Source of the DNA: Streptomyces sp. NBC_00258
GTDB taxonomy: Bacteria; Actinomycetota; Actinomycetes; Streptomycetales; Streptomycetaceae
Direction of reading: 5' to 3'
DNA: 64,000 bases
Assembly: GCF_036182465.1 (NCBI RefSeq)
Contig: NZ_CP108081.1
Coordinates: 558,001-622,000, forward strand
Numbering within the stretch: position 1 is the stretch's first letter; every line of letters begins with the position of its first letter. Shown here piece by piece: positions 1-9,489 of this stretch. The notes beneath the pieces are model-generated. The model worked only from the letters and a program-made list of their open reading frames with translations. It was not told the DNA's origin and made no database searches. A program made the position numbers and the translations under genes.

Positions 1-78
1 CGCGGTGGCCTGCCCGGCCAGGAGGCGGTCCATCGCCTCACGGATGCGCGTGCGCTCGTCGGTGGGTTGCTCGGTCAT
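1..78 (-). CDS. DUF6262 / Tn554 TnpC-like protein, 5' end only
   Basis: Only the first 26 codons are in the window; the gene runs off the left edge. The start ATG (78-76) overlaps the TGA of the preceding recombinase (ATGA), so it is the fourth gene of a translationally coupled series. The visible residues are hydrophilic, starting MTEQPTDERTRIREAMDR. Tn554-type and RIT-type recombinase trios are often followed by a small DUF6262 (TnpC-like) gene, and that position is the main reason for the call. The sequence itself is too short to confirm the family. Confidence 0.5.
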   Translation of the reverse strand, partial: MTEQPTDERTRIREAMDRLLAGQATA

Positions 79-2222
79 CTCAGGACCTCGGCGGTCTCGG
101 CAGTGGCGGCGTGGGTAACGGCGGCCTGGCGGAGTCGGGCGGCGTGGGCCTGCAGCCGGTTGCCGATGTGCATGGGTGCATGCGCGGCGAGCTGGTCGAT
201 CTCGTCGGCACGATCACGCAGTTGACTGGCATGAGTGTCGGTGCGGGCCATGTTTCCGCAGCCCGCCCGGCAGTCGACCACATTCGGCGAGGTCGCGTTC
301 GCTGCCGGTTCACACAATGCCGTCTCGCGCTTGAATGCGCAGATCAGGAGGGCGTCGGAGTTGTCGAACAGGACAATGCCGTCCCGGGCGAGATAGGCGG
401 CCGCCTTCCTCGCGAACGTGGAGGGGACGATGCGGCCCTCGAAGTGCGGGGCTTGGGTCGCGCCGGTGACAGCGCGACGGGCCGCCGGTCCCGAGATCTT
501 CTCACCGGCGGCCATGCGGTCACGAAGACGCGCGGCGGTGTCGGCCGCGGCAAGGGCTGTCTCGACATCGAGCACCCCGTGGATGCCCCAGCGGCCGAGG
601 GCTCCGTAGCCGGTGGATGTGCGTGCATCCAGGACGGTGCGCATGTGGCCGTACTGGATGGCGAGGGCGATCAGCCCGCCCGGGCGGCGGGCGATGTGCC
701 AGGCCAGCGTACGTCTGAACCGGGCCATGCCGAGCTCACCGTGCGGGTCCTGGGGGATGGCCTGTTCCGGAAGGCCCTGGGCGACGGCTTCGCGGTTGGC
801 CCAGGCGACGAAGCTGCCGATGCGGCGGTTCAGAGTCCCGTTCTTCAGCGCCCCCTGGTGGGCTTTGACCCCCTGGAAGTCGTGATGGGCGGCGCTGAAA
901 AGGAGCTCCCCTTCGGGGACGATGCGCTCAAGGATGCGAATCGAGCGGACGACAGGGGCGATGGCGACCCAGGGGACCTCCCGCTCGACGCCGGCGGAGA
1001 TGTGGTGGCCGTTGTCGTTGGTGACCTCCTTGTAGTGATGGCTGCGGATGAGGTGGCGTCCAGGGGTGCCGTCGGGTCGGGGCGCCGGGTCAGGGCAACA
1101 CCCGGAGCGCAAGCCTTGCGCTTCCTGCGGCCGCATGCCGGTCAGATAGAGGATGATGATCATGGCGGCCGTGCCGAGGTGCTTCATCAGGTCGGCGGCC
1201 TCATTGAAGTCGAGGCTCTGGCGCCAGGGGCGTCCGGCGACCTGGCCGGTAACCGGAACGTCCAGTGGGCATGGGCCGGGCCGGTACGCGGCCAGGTTGG
1301 TCAACCCGTGCTGCTTCTTGAAGCGATCGACCTGGCCGAGGCTGGCACCGGTGGTTGCGGCGATGAAAGCGCGGGCCAGGGTGTGGCCACCGTCGCATCC
1401 TGTGCTGGGTATCGGGGCTCCGGAGGTGATGAGGGGCAGCAGGGTCTCCTCAATTCGGGCGCGTCCCGCGGGGGTGGCGGTGCTGGCGGAAGCGATGCTG
1501 AGCAGCCGGCGCCGTTCGGTCCAGGCGGCCAGGATGTCCTCGGCGAGGTCGTCGACCATGCGGCCGGCCCAGACCAGCAGTGGGCCGATGACCTGCGGGT
1601 CCAAGGGTTCGGTGGTGTTCTCACGGCCGCCTTCACCGGTGGCGGAGGGCAGGTAGTCGTCGACGCCCTCGGTGTCCCAGGGAGGTCGGGGGATCCCCGA
1701 GGGGTGGGCAGCGAGTTGGTCGTAGGCCCATAGGTCGGTCAGCCGGGCGAGGACCTTCTCGGAGTAAGCGCGTGTGATGCCGCTCTGCCAGCGCTCCGTG
1801 GTGTATGCGCTCCACCACTCGTCGGTAAAAGCTCCGAGGTCGGACATGCCGCGCTCGTGCGCCCAGTGCGCAAGGCGGATCCACTCGCGGCATGTCTCCA
1901 GGATGTCGTCGGCGGAGCCGCGGGTCCGTGCGCGGTGTCCCCGGGTCTGGACAACGGTGGGTCGCAGCTCGCCGTTGATCATGATCCAGGCTGGCAGCTT
2001 CAACTGGCCGCGCAGCCCGATCGGGCACCTGCTCCAATGGATTTTGGAGAGTGTGGCGCCCGGATTGTCGATGAGTGGCGCCAAGGGCCAGACCGCATCA
2101 GCGTAGCGGCCGTTGGGGTGCCGGTTGCCGGCGCTGATCCACCGGTCCATCACGACGGGGGAATCCGGCGTCGGCATGGGCAGCACGTACGGGTCGACTT
2201 CATCGACGAGGGCGGAGGTCAC
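75..2222 (-). CDS. Tyrosine recombinase, third of a trio (715 aa)
   Basis: Site-specific tyrosine recombinase. The GTG start at 2222 overlaps the TGA of the upstream recombinase (GTGA); the open frame extends further upstream but only as shadow. The catalytic region shows an arginine in YLTGMRPQEA, then FRRTLAWH, the GH of QYGHM, and a tyrosine in STGYGAL, which together fit the R-H-R-H-Y set. A Cys-rich tail (CEPAANATSP...CRAGCGN) suggests a small metal-binding domain, common in the large Tn554 TnpB-like member of such trios. At about 715 aa it is far longer than a phage integrase. It acts on DNA with the two other recombinases. Family is clear; the exact substrate site is unknown. Confidence 0.85.
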   Translation of the reverse strand: MTSALVDEVDPYVLPMPTPDSPVVMDRWISAGNRHPNGRYADAVWPLAPLIDNPGATLSKIHWSRCPIGLRGQLKLPAWIMINGELRPTVVQTRGHRARTRGSADDILETCREWIRLAHWAHERGMSDLGAFTDEWWSAYTTERWQSGITRAYSEKVLARLTDLWAYDQLAAHPSGIPRPPWDTEGVDDYLPSATGEGGRENTTEPLDPQVIGPLLVWAGRMVDDLAEDILAAWTERRRLLSIASASTATPAGRARIEETLLPLITSGAPIPSTGCDGGHTLARAFIAATTGASLGQVDRFKKQHGLTNLAAYRPGPCPLDVPVTGQVAGRPWRQSLDFNEAADLMKHLGTAAMIIILYLTGMRPQEAQGLRSGCCPDPAPRPDGTPGRHLIRSHHYKEVTNDNGHHISAGVEREVPWVAIAPVVRSIRILERIVPEGELLFSAAHHDFQGVKAHQGALKNGTLNRRIGSFVAWANREAVAQGLPEQAIPQDPHGELGMARFRRTLAWHIARRPGGLIALAIQYGHMRTVLDARTSTGYGALGRWGIHGVLDVETALAAADTAARLRDRMAAGEKISGPAARRAVTGATQAPHFEGRIVPSTFARKAAAYLARDGIVLFDNSDALLICAFKRETALCEPAANATSPNVVDCRAGCGNMARTDTHASQLRDRADEIDQLAAHAPMHIGNRLQAHAARLRQAAVTHAATAETAEVLR

Positions 2223-3952
2223 GAGGCCAGCTCTCCCTTCAGTAGGAGCGCGACGACCGTGCGGTCCCGGTCGCTGACCCGGCCCAGCGCGGCATTCCAG
2301 GCGGCTGGGCCCACTCTGTCGCGCATGTCGTTCAGGCGTAGCAGGTGGTCGTGCCAGCGCGCCGTCCAGGTGTGATCGGGGAGCACCGAGCGAAGGCTCA
2401 TCAGTTGCTGATGCAGATGGGCGAGGCGGGGGTGGTGACCGGGGTGGACATGGGCGTTGCCGCAGGCCAGGCAGAGTAGGAAGTCCGCTGCGCAGCCCCC
2501 GTCCGGGGCGGGCCAGGGGCTGGTGGTGTCGTCCTCGCAATCGGCCGTCGCGGTCTCGTGATGCGCGGGGTTCGGCTCACGTGCGAGGTGTCCGCCGAAG
2601 ACGGTTGCCTGCGCTTGCTGGAGTGCTTCGTGGGCGCCGGCTTCGAAGACTGCTTGGGATGCTCGCTGGACTCGCTGGTCGGGCAGCACGTAGACGCTCT
2701 CGTGGGTGCCCTGAGTGTGCTGCATGGGTCTGCCCTCGCGGGTGACCGTCGTGCGCCTGGTGCGTTGGAACGGCGATCCGCTCAGCCCGTGGCTTCGAGC
2801 CCAGCTGGTGGCGTCGACACGGGAGACACCGAAGACCAGCGGGCCGATGCGCGGTGGGCGATCCAGATCGCGGCGCTCGCGCCCGACTTGTTGCAGGCGT
2901 GCGGTCATCAGCAGGTCGGTGCCGGGGACCAGCTTCGCGGCGAGCGCGCGGCCGTGTGCGGTGGCGTCCAGGGCCTGTGTGATCAGACGTCCCGGGGAGG
3001 CGGCTCCCGAGTCGGTGATGTTCTCCGTGCTGAACCACCGGCCCGCCCCGGGTCGCCGCTTCTCCACCTGCACCAGGTATGTCACCGTCGTCCTCTCACC
3101 AACCGACGGCGCCCGGGTGGGCGCGGGCATGCGGTCGTAGACGGACAGATTCCAGGCAAAGCGGTCGGTCAGCAGCACGGCCAGGGCAGTCAGCTCGTGC
3201 CGGGTCAAGAACAGCCGGCCCCACGTTCGTTCGACGCTGCCCCCGCCGAGGAGACCACGGTGCCTCAGGTTGGTCAGGCCATCGCTCCGCCGTGCGCGGG
3301 GCACGTCTCCGGTGCACGCCATCACGTCGAGGATCTGGCCGAGCTGCGCTTCACGGCTGCCTTCGGGCAGTTGCCCGAGCCGCCAGCGCTCCAGCACGAT
3401 GGTGTTGTCCCGGATGCGCATCCAAGCGGCGCGGAACTGGCGCTGCGCGGTGAGTAGCACTTGCTCGCGTTCCGCATCCTCGTACGACTGCTTGCTCGGC
3501 GTTCCCTGTGGCACCCGGCGGGCGAGCTCTTCGGCCACTTGGCCGGTGCGCAGCCTCGGGTCCGCGCGCAGCAGGACCCGAATGGTGGCCAGCGTGATCC
3601 TGCCCGTGTTGGTCTTGATGTTCCGCTCGCGCCAGCGTTTCAGGGCGGCGGCGGTCAGGCCGTCGAGATCCTCAGGCGGGTTGTCCAGGCGGGAAAGGAA
3701 GCGCACGAAGACCAGCAGTTGGTTCCAGTAGTGGTCGGCGGAGGAGTGGCTCGTCCACCGACGGGACTGGGCAGCAAAGAGCGCGGCCAGCGAGTGCCGC
3801 ATACGCTCTGGGGCGGGCAGCTTCGCGAAGTCGAACTCCTTCTTCTCGCCGGCCTTGTTGCCTACCGTCACTACCAGTCCGTCCCGGGGACGCGGCGGTC
3901 CGGTGCGATAGCCGGCCGGCGGCAACACGGCCCTCCGTCCCCGCCCGCTCAT
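2219..3952 (-). CDS. Tyrosine recombinase-like protein, middle of a trio (577 aa)
   Basis: Middle gene of the recombinase trio. Its ATG at 3952 overlaps the TGA of the first recombinase (ATGA), and its own TGA overlaps the GTG of the third, so all three are likely made from one message in fixed ratio. The N-terminal half resembles a core-binding domain (residues about 35-130). The catalytic end is degenerate: a TRRTTVTREGRP segment and QGTHESVYVLPD occupy the place of the usual HxxR...GH...Y, so this member may be structural rather than catalytic. A C-terminal CLACGNAHVHPGHH motif could bind zinc. Homology is recognised from the trio context and general layout rather than a perfect motif match. 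Confidence 0.75.
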   Translation of the reverse strand: MSGRGRRAVLPPAGYRTGPPRPRDGLVVTVGNKAGEKKEFDFAKLPAPERMRHSLAALFAAQSRRWTSHSSADHYWNQLLVFVRFLSRLDNPPEDLDGLTAAALKRWRERNIKTNTGRITLATIRVLLRADPRLRTGQVAEELARRVPQGTPSKQSYEDAEREQVLLTAQRQFRAAWMRIRDNTIVLERWRLGQLPEGSREAQLGQILDVMACTGDVPRARRSDGLTNLRHRGLLGGGSVERTWGRLFLTRHELTALAVLLTDRFAWNLSVYDRMPAPTRAPSVGERTTVTYLVQVEKRRPGAGRWFSTENITDSGAASPGRLITQALDATAHGRALAAKLVPGTDLLMTARLQQVGRERRDLDRPPRIGPLVFGVSRVDATSWARSHGLSGSPFQRTRRTTVTREGRPMQHTQGTHESVYVLPDQRVQRASQAVFEAGAHEALQQAQATVFGGHLAREPNPAHHETATADCEDDTTSPWPAPDGGCAADFLLCLACGNAHVHPGHHPRLAHLHQQLMSLRSVLPDHTWTARWHDHLLRLNDMRDRVGPAAWNAALGRVSDRDRTVVALLLKGELAS

Positions 3953-5484
3953 CCACTCACCCCGAGCAGCGTGTCGACGTCCTGGATGCCGGCCGTCTCC
4001 CGAGCCAGCCGGGTGAACACGTCGTCGATGCCCTCGCCTCCCACCGCGCCCTGGCCGTCGGTGATCTCAGCAGTGGCGAGGATGGACTCCAGCTGCAGGT
4101 GCGCGACGGGCGCGAGGTAGTGGCGCTTGGTCACCTCCACGTCCGCGTGCCCGAGGAGGGTCTTCACCAACCACCAGGGGTCACCGAACAGCAGCGCGAA
4201 GTCCCGCCGGTCGGCCGCGGTGAGCCCGTAGCGTGTCTCCATGAGCTGGTTCAGCACGATGAGCATGTAGAGCGCGAATGAGTGCCGCGCGGCGTGAGGG
4301 GTCGCGTAGGGACTCTTCCCGCGGACCTCTGCCAGCCGCAGCTCCCGCTTGACCACCCGCTCCACCGGCGCGAGCAGCACCTCGTCGCAACGCAGATTCG
4401 CGCTCCTGAACACGCCGTTCCACCGGCCCGGGAGCATCGGCAGCCCTTGCTCGGTCAGCCACAACCAGGCCGGCTCGGGCCCTTCCGGCCCATCCAGGAA
4501 GAGCCACTGACGCTCCCGCCAGCCCAACAGACCAAGCTCGCGGCCCCCAGCGACGCCGTCCCGGTCTACCCACTCGACCTTCGGCTTCGGGCCACGGGTC
4601 ACTTTCGTGAGCAGCCGAATCTCAGGCAGCCGCTCGTAGCGGCCCGCGGCCTGAGCGCGCCTTACTGCCCAGGCCCGCTCGGACGCCACATACGCTTCGA
4701 CCTGACCGACCGCATCGACCGAGGCGTAGAAGACTCGCCCGCACTTCGACCTGGTGACGGCGCCCGCGACACGGCCGTGGCAGTACCGGCCGGAGCGAAG
4801 CCGCTGGGTCGGAACCTCGAACGTCAGCAGCGACCCGCCCTCCTGCCGGCGAAGTCCGGAACTAAGGAGCAGTTGCACGAAACTGGTGTTCCGCAGCTCC
4901 GTCCGCGCATCCCAACCCGGTGCAGCGCCCCCGCCAGCCGCGTGACCGCGCAGTCCGATGTCCGACCACAGGGCCCAGGTCCGCGGCGTCAGCCACGACA
5001 CCCGTGCGCTGACCGAGTCCGGGGCCCGGTCCTCCCGGCGGGAGAGGTCGACCGGCAGCGGAGAGACCTTCGCCCAGCGGAACAGCTTGGTGAACGCGGC
5101 GCCCTCCCGGTTCCACTTCGTACCGCCGATTCGCCCCGGATTTGCCGGCGCCGAGCAACGCCAGTCTCGGTAATCGGCCAGGTCCCGTTCACTCGCCTGG
5201 CACCACGGCACTCCGCGGGAGGACAGAAACTCGAGCAACAGACGGATGTCGGTGGCGTAGTTGCGCTTTGATTCCGGCTCCAGATTTCGGAACTCCTTGG
5301 AGCGAACGAAGTCCAACAAGCCCGCATCGATCATGCCGTCCGGACCCACGAAGACCGGAGCCCCCGGACGAAGCCCGATTCGGGCGACCGCCTCCGGCAA
5401 GTCCCCGACGCCGAGAACCCCCTCCGCGGGCATCGTCCCCCACCGCCCCGAGTCCGGGACCCTGACCATGTACCACGCCCTCAA
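3949..5484 (-). CDS. Tyrosine recombinase, first of a trio (511 aa)
   Basis: Tyrosine recombinase with an intact C-terminal catalytic core: HAARHSF (His/Arg), then KTLLGHADVEVTKRHY with the conserved GH and nucleophilic tyrosine. The start chosen is TTG at 5484, which lies about 8 bases after a strong GGGGAGG site; the frame is open to 5517 without a better signal. A core-binding region precedes the catalytic domain (about residues 60-130, SKEFRNLEPESKRNYATDIR). The stop overlaps the ATG of the next recombinase. As the promoter-proximal gene it sets expression of the whole series. The right edge of the element lies only about 40 bases upstream. Confidence 0.85.
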   Translation of the reverse strand: MRAWYMVRVPDSGRWGTMPAEGVLGVGDLPEAVARIGLRPGAPVFVGPDGMIDAGLLDFVRSKEFRNLEPESKRNYATDIRLLLEFLSSRGVPWCQASERDLADYRDWRCSAPANPGRIGGTKWNREGAAFTKLFRWAKVSPLPVDLSRREDRAPDSVSARVSWLTPRTWALWSDIGLRGHAAGGGAAPGWDARTELRNTSFVQLLLSSGLRRQEGGSLLTFEVPTQRLRSGRYCHGRVAGAVTRSKCGRVFYASVDAVGQVEAYVASERAWAVRRAQAAGRYERLPEIRLLTKVTRGPKPKVEWVDRDGVAGGRELGLLGWRERQWLFLDGPEGPEPAWLWLTEQGLPMLPGRWNGVFRSANLRCDEVLLAPVERVVKRELRLAEVRGKSPYATPHAARHSFALYMLIVLNQLMETRYGLTAADRRDFALLFGDPWWLVKTLLGHADVEVTKRHYLAPVAHLQLESILATAEITDGQGAVGGEGIDDVFTRLARETAGIQDVDTLLGVSG

Positions 5485-5527
5485 CAGACACCTCCCCTGA
5501 TGCTTGAACTCGCCCAATCATCAGGGA

Positions 5528-5906
5528 ACGCACGTACAGGTGGTCGGCGCTGTTCACGCCGCGGGCGCGGCGGCCGCACAGGTGGGGGTGCCCGTCAGGT
5601 CCCGGGTAGTGGGCGAAGTGGCAGACCCGGTCGGTGTACAGCTTCGTCGTCAGCTGGAGGCCGCAGCCGCCGAGCAGCAGCCCGCACCAGAACGTGTCGT
5701 GCTCGTGGCGGCGCCGGAAGGCATCCAGCTCGATCGCCTCCAGCGGAAGCATCAACGGGTCATCGGAGTCCGCGCTGGCCAGCACCGCTGTCTGGATCTG
5801 CCGTCTGTCGTTCCGCAAGAAGCCCCCGCCCTTCGTCTCAACCCATCGTCCCGCCAACCGAGTTGGCGTTCCAGACCGCGGACCACGACACCTCAAGGGC
5901 AGTCCC
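5528..5906 (-). pseudogene. CoiA-like / zinc-site protein, truncated by the recombinase element
   Basis: A minus-strand frame here encodes a segment with clear family character: QTAVLASADSDDPLMLP, then FWCGLLLGGCG, TKLYTDRVCHFAHYPG and SADHLYVRS. The Cys and His spacing (CGLLLGGCG...CHFAH...HLCGRR) resembles the N-terminal metal-binding part of actinobacterial CoiA-family proteins. After SADHLYVRS the frame runs into the recombinase element and homology is lost, so the C-terminal nuclease-like part is missing. No convincing start codon is seen; TTG near 5892 is possible. The gene is probably dead. Family assignment is from memory of related Streptomyces proteins and is moderate. Confidence 0.5.
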
Positions 5907-6153
5907 TGACCGCGCACACGCCTCCAGGCCAGTTGGAGGAACCTTCGAACGGATCCGCTCCGGCCCCGCCTCGTCCAGGGCAGGATCAGGAGTGGCCGCG
6001 GCGGCCACGAGAGCGCGTCACTCCATCGGGTGGGCGGCTGCTGTTCGGCTCCGAGTGCAGCGCGGTGCACGCTCGAATACCGGCATGCCGTCCTCGCCCA
6101 CCCGCCGCCCGCGGCTACGCCGTACCACCCGCCCTGCTGGCCGGCGCCGGGCG

Positions 6154-7470
6154 ATGCCGGGCTCCCGGTCCCGTCGCGGGCCCGGGCAGAACCCGCGCGC
6201 GGAGGGCCTGGACTGGGCTCGCCGGGTCGAGCTGACCTCGGTACTGATCGCGTCCGTCGTCGCGGTCGCCGGCCTGTGGTACTCCAACCTCCAGACCACG
6301 GAGGCCAACGCTCAGGCCCGGGCGGACAGAGCGCTCGTCAAGGAAGGACAGATCACCGACCGGTACACCGCGGCGGTGGGAAACCTCGGAGCGAAGGAGA
6401 TGGATGTCCGCCTGGGCGGCATCTACGCCCTTGAGCGCATCATGCAGGACTCACACCGCGATCACCCCACCATCGCCAACGTCCTGGCCACGTACATCCG
6501 GCTCCACGCCGCAGCCCGTCCGCCCAAGAACCAGGACGCCCCAGCCGATGTCCAGGCAGCTCTCACCATCCTCGGCACCCGCAATACGGCCTACGACAAG
6601 GCATTCCGTCCCGATCTCCACGGCGCGCACCTGAACGGCGCGGTCCTGTGGGGAGCCCACTTGAGGGGAGCAGCGCTGTACGACGCAGACCTGAGCGGTG
6701 CGCACCTGGCCGGGGCAGATCTGCGCGGTGCTGACATGGCCGGCGTGAAATTGCGCGGCGCGAACCTGATGGATGCTGCAGTGAGCGGTGCGCACCTGGC
6801 TGAGGCGGACCTGAGCCGCGCGGACCTGGGCGGAGTAAGCCTCAGGGGCACGTATCTGAAGGGGGCGGATTTGAGCGGCGCTGACCTGTATCACGCAAAC
6901 CTGAGGGGCGCATATTTGGAGGGCGCGCACGGCGTCACAAAGGACCAGCTTGACGGCACGTATACCGACGCAAAGACGAGGCTGCCCACTGGTGTTGACG
7001 GAGCAAGGACATACAGCAGACCCCGGACTGACGATCATCTTGGTCTTCAGCTGCCAGGTGCGGAAGGAATCCTGCCGAAGCCCGCTTGCTCCCGCTCGAC
7101 CGGAACCCCGTCGGCACACCCTGTTCGGACCATCCCCCGAGACGCCGGTGCCCCGCACTCCCCTCGGAGCGCGGGGCACCGGCCGCACTCCCCAAGGACT
7201 CCGAGACCGGAAGCGCGCGGGCTCCCGCCGTATGTTCGCCTTCTCGTACCCGGACACCGCTCAGGTTCTGGCATGGTCGACGAGCGGGGACTACTAGTCT
7301 CGGCCTCGATCCGGCGCTGGCGGCCGGCCCTGATAACGGCGGTCTTCAGCCGGTTGCGGGTGAGACGGGCAGCCTCGGACGGAGTGGGCGCGATCGCCAG
7401 GATTGCACGGGCCTCTCGGGCAAGCAGCCGTTCACGCTTGTCCGCGAACGCCTCGAGGATCGCCGGGTAG
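6154..7470 (+). CDS. Pentapeptide-repeat membrane protein, 3' end altered
   Basis: The product has one N-terminal transmembrane segment (VELTSVLIASVVAVAGLWYS, residues about 24-43), a short helical stretch typical of this group (TDRYTAAVGNLGAKEMDVRLGG), then about 23 pentapeptide repeats of the A(D/N/H)L(R/S)G type (nt about 6610-6930). These fold as a right-handed quadrilateral helix. The frame starts well upstream of 6154 but only as shadow; ATG 6154 places the TM segment normally. After about nt 7000 the sequence turns into low-complexity Pro/Ser/Arg and reads through into IS110 debris to a stop at 7468-7470, so the original C terminus is probably lost. Function unknown; such proteins usually act as scaffolds. 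Confidence 0.65.
   Translation: MPGSRSRRGPGQNPRAEGLDWARRVELTSVLIASVVAVAGLWYSNLQTTEANAQARADRALVKEGQITDRYTAAVGNLGAKEMDVRLGGIYALERIMQDSHRDHPTIANVLATYIRLHAAARPPKNQDAPADVQAALTILGTRNTAYDKAFRPDLHGAHLNGAVLWGAHLRGAALYDADLSGAHLAGADLRGADMAGVKLRGANLMDAAVSGAHLAEADLSRADLGGVSLRGTYLKGADLSGADLYHANLRGAYLEGAHGVTKDQLDGTYTDAKTRLPTGVDGARTYSRPRTDDHLGLQLPGAEGILPKPACSRSTGTPSAHPVRTIPRDAGAPHSPRSAGHRPHSPRTPRPEARGLPPYVRLLVPGHRSGSGMVDERGLLVSASIRRWRPALITAVFSRLRVRRAASDGVGAIARIARASRASSRSRLSANASRIAG
7145..7182 (+). terminator. Strong GC hairpin
   Basis: A perfect 12-bp stem (CCGGTGCCCCGC pairing with GCGGGGCACCGG) around a 14-nt loop. It lies between the end of the pentapeptide coding homology and the IS110 remnant. No T-run follows, which is usual for actinobacterial terminators. 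It may be the old terminator of the pentapeptide gene or the end of an insertion element. Confidence 0.5.
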
Positions 7471-7925
7471 TACTCCCGCAGATGGGACCGGAGCCGATTG
7501 TGGGCTCGGGTGCGGTCCCAGACCGCGTCCTGCTGTGCTCGTGCCAGGACCGCGATCGCTCTGACCAGTTCAGAGTCGTCCGGCAGCGGCCGGTGTTGCT
7601 CGGCGTCGGTGCGCAGGATGTTCGCCAGAACCAGTGCGTCCTGGTGGTCGGACTTCTTGCGGGAGACGACATGGCGGTCACGGTAGCGGGCGACCGCCAT
7701 CGGATTGATGGCGTAGACCCTGCGGCCGGAGGCCCGCAGGCAGGCCACAAGGAGTCCGCGGGAGGTCTCGATCGCTATCGGGATCGGATTGTCCGGGCTG
7801 TCGCCGTGCTCGGCGAGCATGTGCAGCAGATCCTGCAAGCCCGCCGTGTCGTCGCTGATCCTGAGCTTGCCGAGCAGTCGGGCGTCGGAGTCGACCAAGG
7901 CAACGTCGTGGTGGGGTCGGCGCGG
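7296..7925 (-). pseudogene. IS110-family transposase, both ends missing
   Basis: The minus-strand frame encodes the DEDD-type N-terminal region of an IS110 transposase: HHDVALVDSDARLLGKL, IAIETSRGLLV, INPMAVARYRDRH, SRKKSDHQDALVLANILRTD and the helical RAQQDAVWDRTRAHNRLRSHL. The first catalytic Asp of the usual GID..HH motif is lost because the gene is joined at 7925 to a group II intron remnant. The 3' side stops matching after RRIEAE at about 7296, so the C-terminal Ser-containing Tnp20 domain is gone. It cannot be functional. The junction at 7925 is consistent with intron insertion between the catalytic Asp and the HH pair. Confidence 0.8.
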
Positions 7926-7974
7926 AGCGCGGTACGGGGATTCCTCCCAGCCCGTTTCTGCACGCCGCCCTCCC

Positions 7975-8009
7975 GAACCGGACGTGCGAGTTGGCCCCGC
8001 ATCCGGCTC
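7975..8009 (-). ncRNA. Group II intron domain V
   Basis: On the minus strand the RNA begins GAGCCGGATGCGG and ends CGCACGTCCGGTTC, pairing as the conserved catalytic domain V stem with its two-nucleotide bulge and a tetraloop-like apex. It sits about 30 nt downstream of the maturase stop, exactly where domain V is expected. This short match is the most specific evidence that the region is a group II intron. Confidence 0.85.
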
Positions 8010-8039
8010 TCCACAAGCCCCGTTGACCAGGTGCTTTCC

Positions 8040-9489
8040 TCAGATCGTGCTGGGCCAGGGCGACGGAATGGTCGTCCCCCGAGGCCGGTATCGCGTGGTG
8101 ACTACCGAGCCCGGATTGAACAGGACGACGTCGCCGTCGTGCGGCCACCATCCGCCGTCGCAGTAGCGACGACGGAGCTCCTTCCACCCGGTGCCGAGGT
8201 GTTTGCGCCGGAGCCATCCAAAGACCTGACGCCATACGATCATGCGCAGATATTGGAAGGACCGGGCGGACACCCCGGGACGGAAGTAGGCGGTCCAGCC
8301 CCGCAGCACTTGGTTGAGCTTGTGCAGCAGGACTGCCAGCGGCAGGCTGACGTTCATCCGGCAGAGCGCCCTTCGTCTTGGCCTTGATGGACCGAAGTGC
8401 CTTCTTGGCCGGGTAGTTGTAGACGTACTGCCGGTCGGTTCCTCGCTTCTGGTGGCGCTGGATGCGCCAGCCGAGGAAGTCGAGGCCCTCGTCGATGTGA
8501 GTGATCAGTGTCTTCTCCTCCCAGAGCCGCAGGCCGACGGTGGAGAGGACTTCCGTCACTTCTGGAAGCAGTGCCTCGGTGTGGGCTCGGGTGCCCGACA
8601 CCAGAATGACGAAGTCGTCCGCATACCGGATCAACCGGTAGTTGGGCAGCCCCTTCTGGCGTCGTGTCCACCGTTGCTTCGTCGTGGACTGCGCCCCGCC
8701 GGGAGTCTTGACGAAGTGCTCGTCCAGGACCGAGAGGGCCACATTGCTCAGCAAGGGCGAAAGAATCCCGCCTTGTGGGGTGCCGGTGACGGTCTCCTTG
8801 GAGGTGCCAGCCTCGGTGAGGATGCCCGCCTTCAAGAACGCCTTCACCAGCGCGAGCACGCGCTTGTCTCCGATCCGAGCCCGAACCCGGTCCATCAGGG
8901 CCGAGTGCGAAATCTCGTCGAAGCAGGCCGTAATGTCGCCCTCCAGCACCCATTCGTATGTCTTGGATGCCAGAAAGCGTGTCTCGGCCATCGCGTCATG
9001 AGCCCGCCGGTTGGGGCGGAAGCCGTACGAGCACGGCGCAAAGTCCGCCTCGAAAATCGGCTCCAGCACCAGCTTCAAGGCCGCCTGGACCACCCGATCG
9101 GCCACAGAAGGAATCCCAAGACGCCGCCGCTTGCGCGACCCCGGCTTGGGGATCATCCGTTCCTTGACCGGCACCGGACGGAAACTGCGGGACTTCAACT
9201 GCTCCCGCAACTCGGCAAGGAACTGAACCTCGCCGATCCGTTCCCGGACGAAGGCGGCGGTCATCCCATCGACTCCGGCCGAGCGTGCGCCCTTGTTCCC
9301 CGCAACCCGCTCCCAGGCCATGGCCAGGAACGCGGGATCGCAGACGAGGTTGTAAAGATCGTCGAACCGACGATGAGGATCGTCGTTCGCCCAACGGTGC
9401 AGCTTGGTCTGGATCTCCAGTACCCGTCGCTCGCCCCGGAACGAGCCGAGCGGCAGATCACTCGTATTCACCAGTGTCCTCCCGGTCAT
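8040..9489 (-). pseudogene. ltrA: Group II intron reverse transcriptase/maturase, frameshifted
   Basis: RT domain motifs are visible: NKGARSAGVDGMT, RRLGIPSVADRVVQ, CSYGFRPNRRAHDA, EGDITACFDEI, GTPQGGILSPLLSN and the catalytic RYADDFVIL. The fingers-palm region runs to about residue 375. The thumb/maturase X domain (LLHKLNQVLRGWTAYFRPG, FQYLRMIVWRQVFGWLRRKH) continues in a different frame from about 8357. A single-base indel near 8355-8385 separates the two parts. No endonuclease domain follows. As read, the protein is truncated after the RT core, so splicing help and retromobility are unlikely unless the indel is a sequencing error. Confidence 0.85.

Larger units (their letters stand above)
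1..5527 (-). mobile_element. Recombinase-in-trio (RIT-like) element, right part
   Basis: Three different tyrosine recombinases plus the start of a fourth small gene, all on the minus strand and joined by 4-bp overlaps, form a module like the RIT elements or the Tn554 TnpA/B/C set. The right boundary is inferred near 5527, where the reading frame of a neighbouring CoiA-like gene stops matching its expected course. The left boundary is outside the window. Terminal repeats could not be compared because only one end is visible. Confidence 0.65.

Noticed and set aside
111..1733. 540-codon open frame on the plus strand
   Set aside because: Antisense shadow of the recombinase gene; composition follows its codon bias and no domain is present.
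6600..6950. Tandem DNA repeat or CRISPR-like array
   Set aside because: The 15-bp periodicity is that of pentapeptide codons, not a spaced repeat array.
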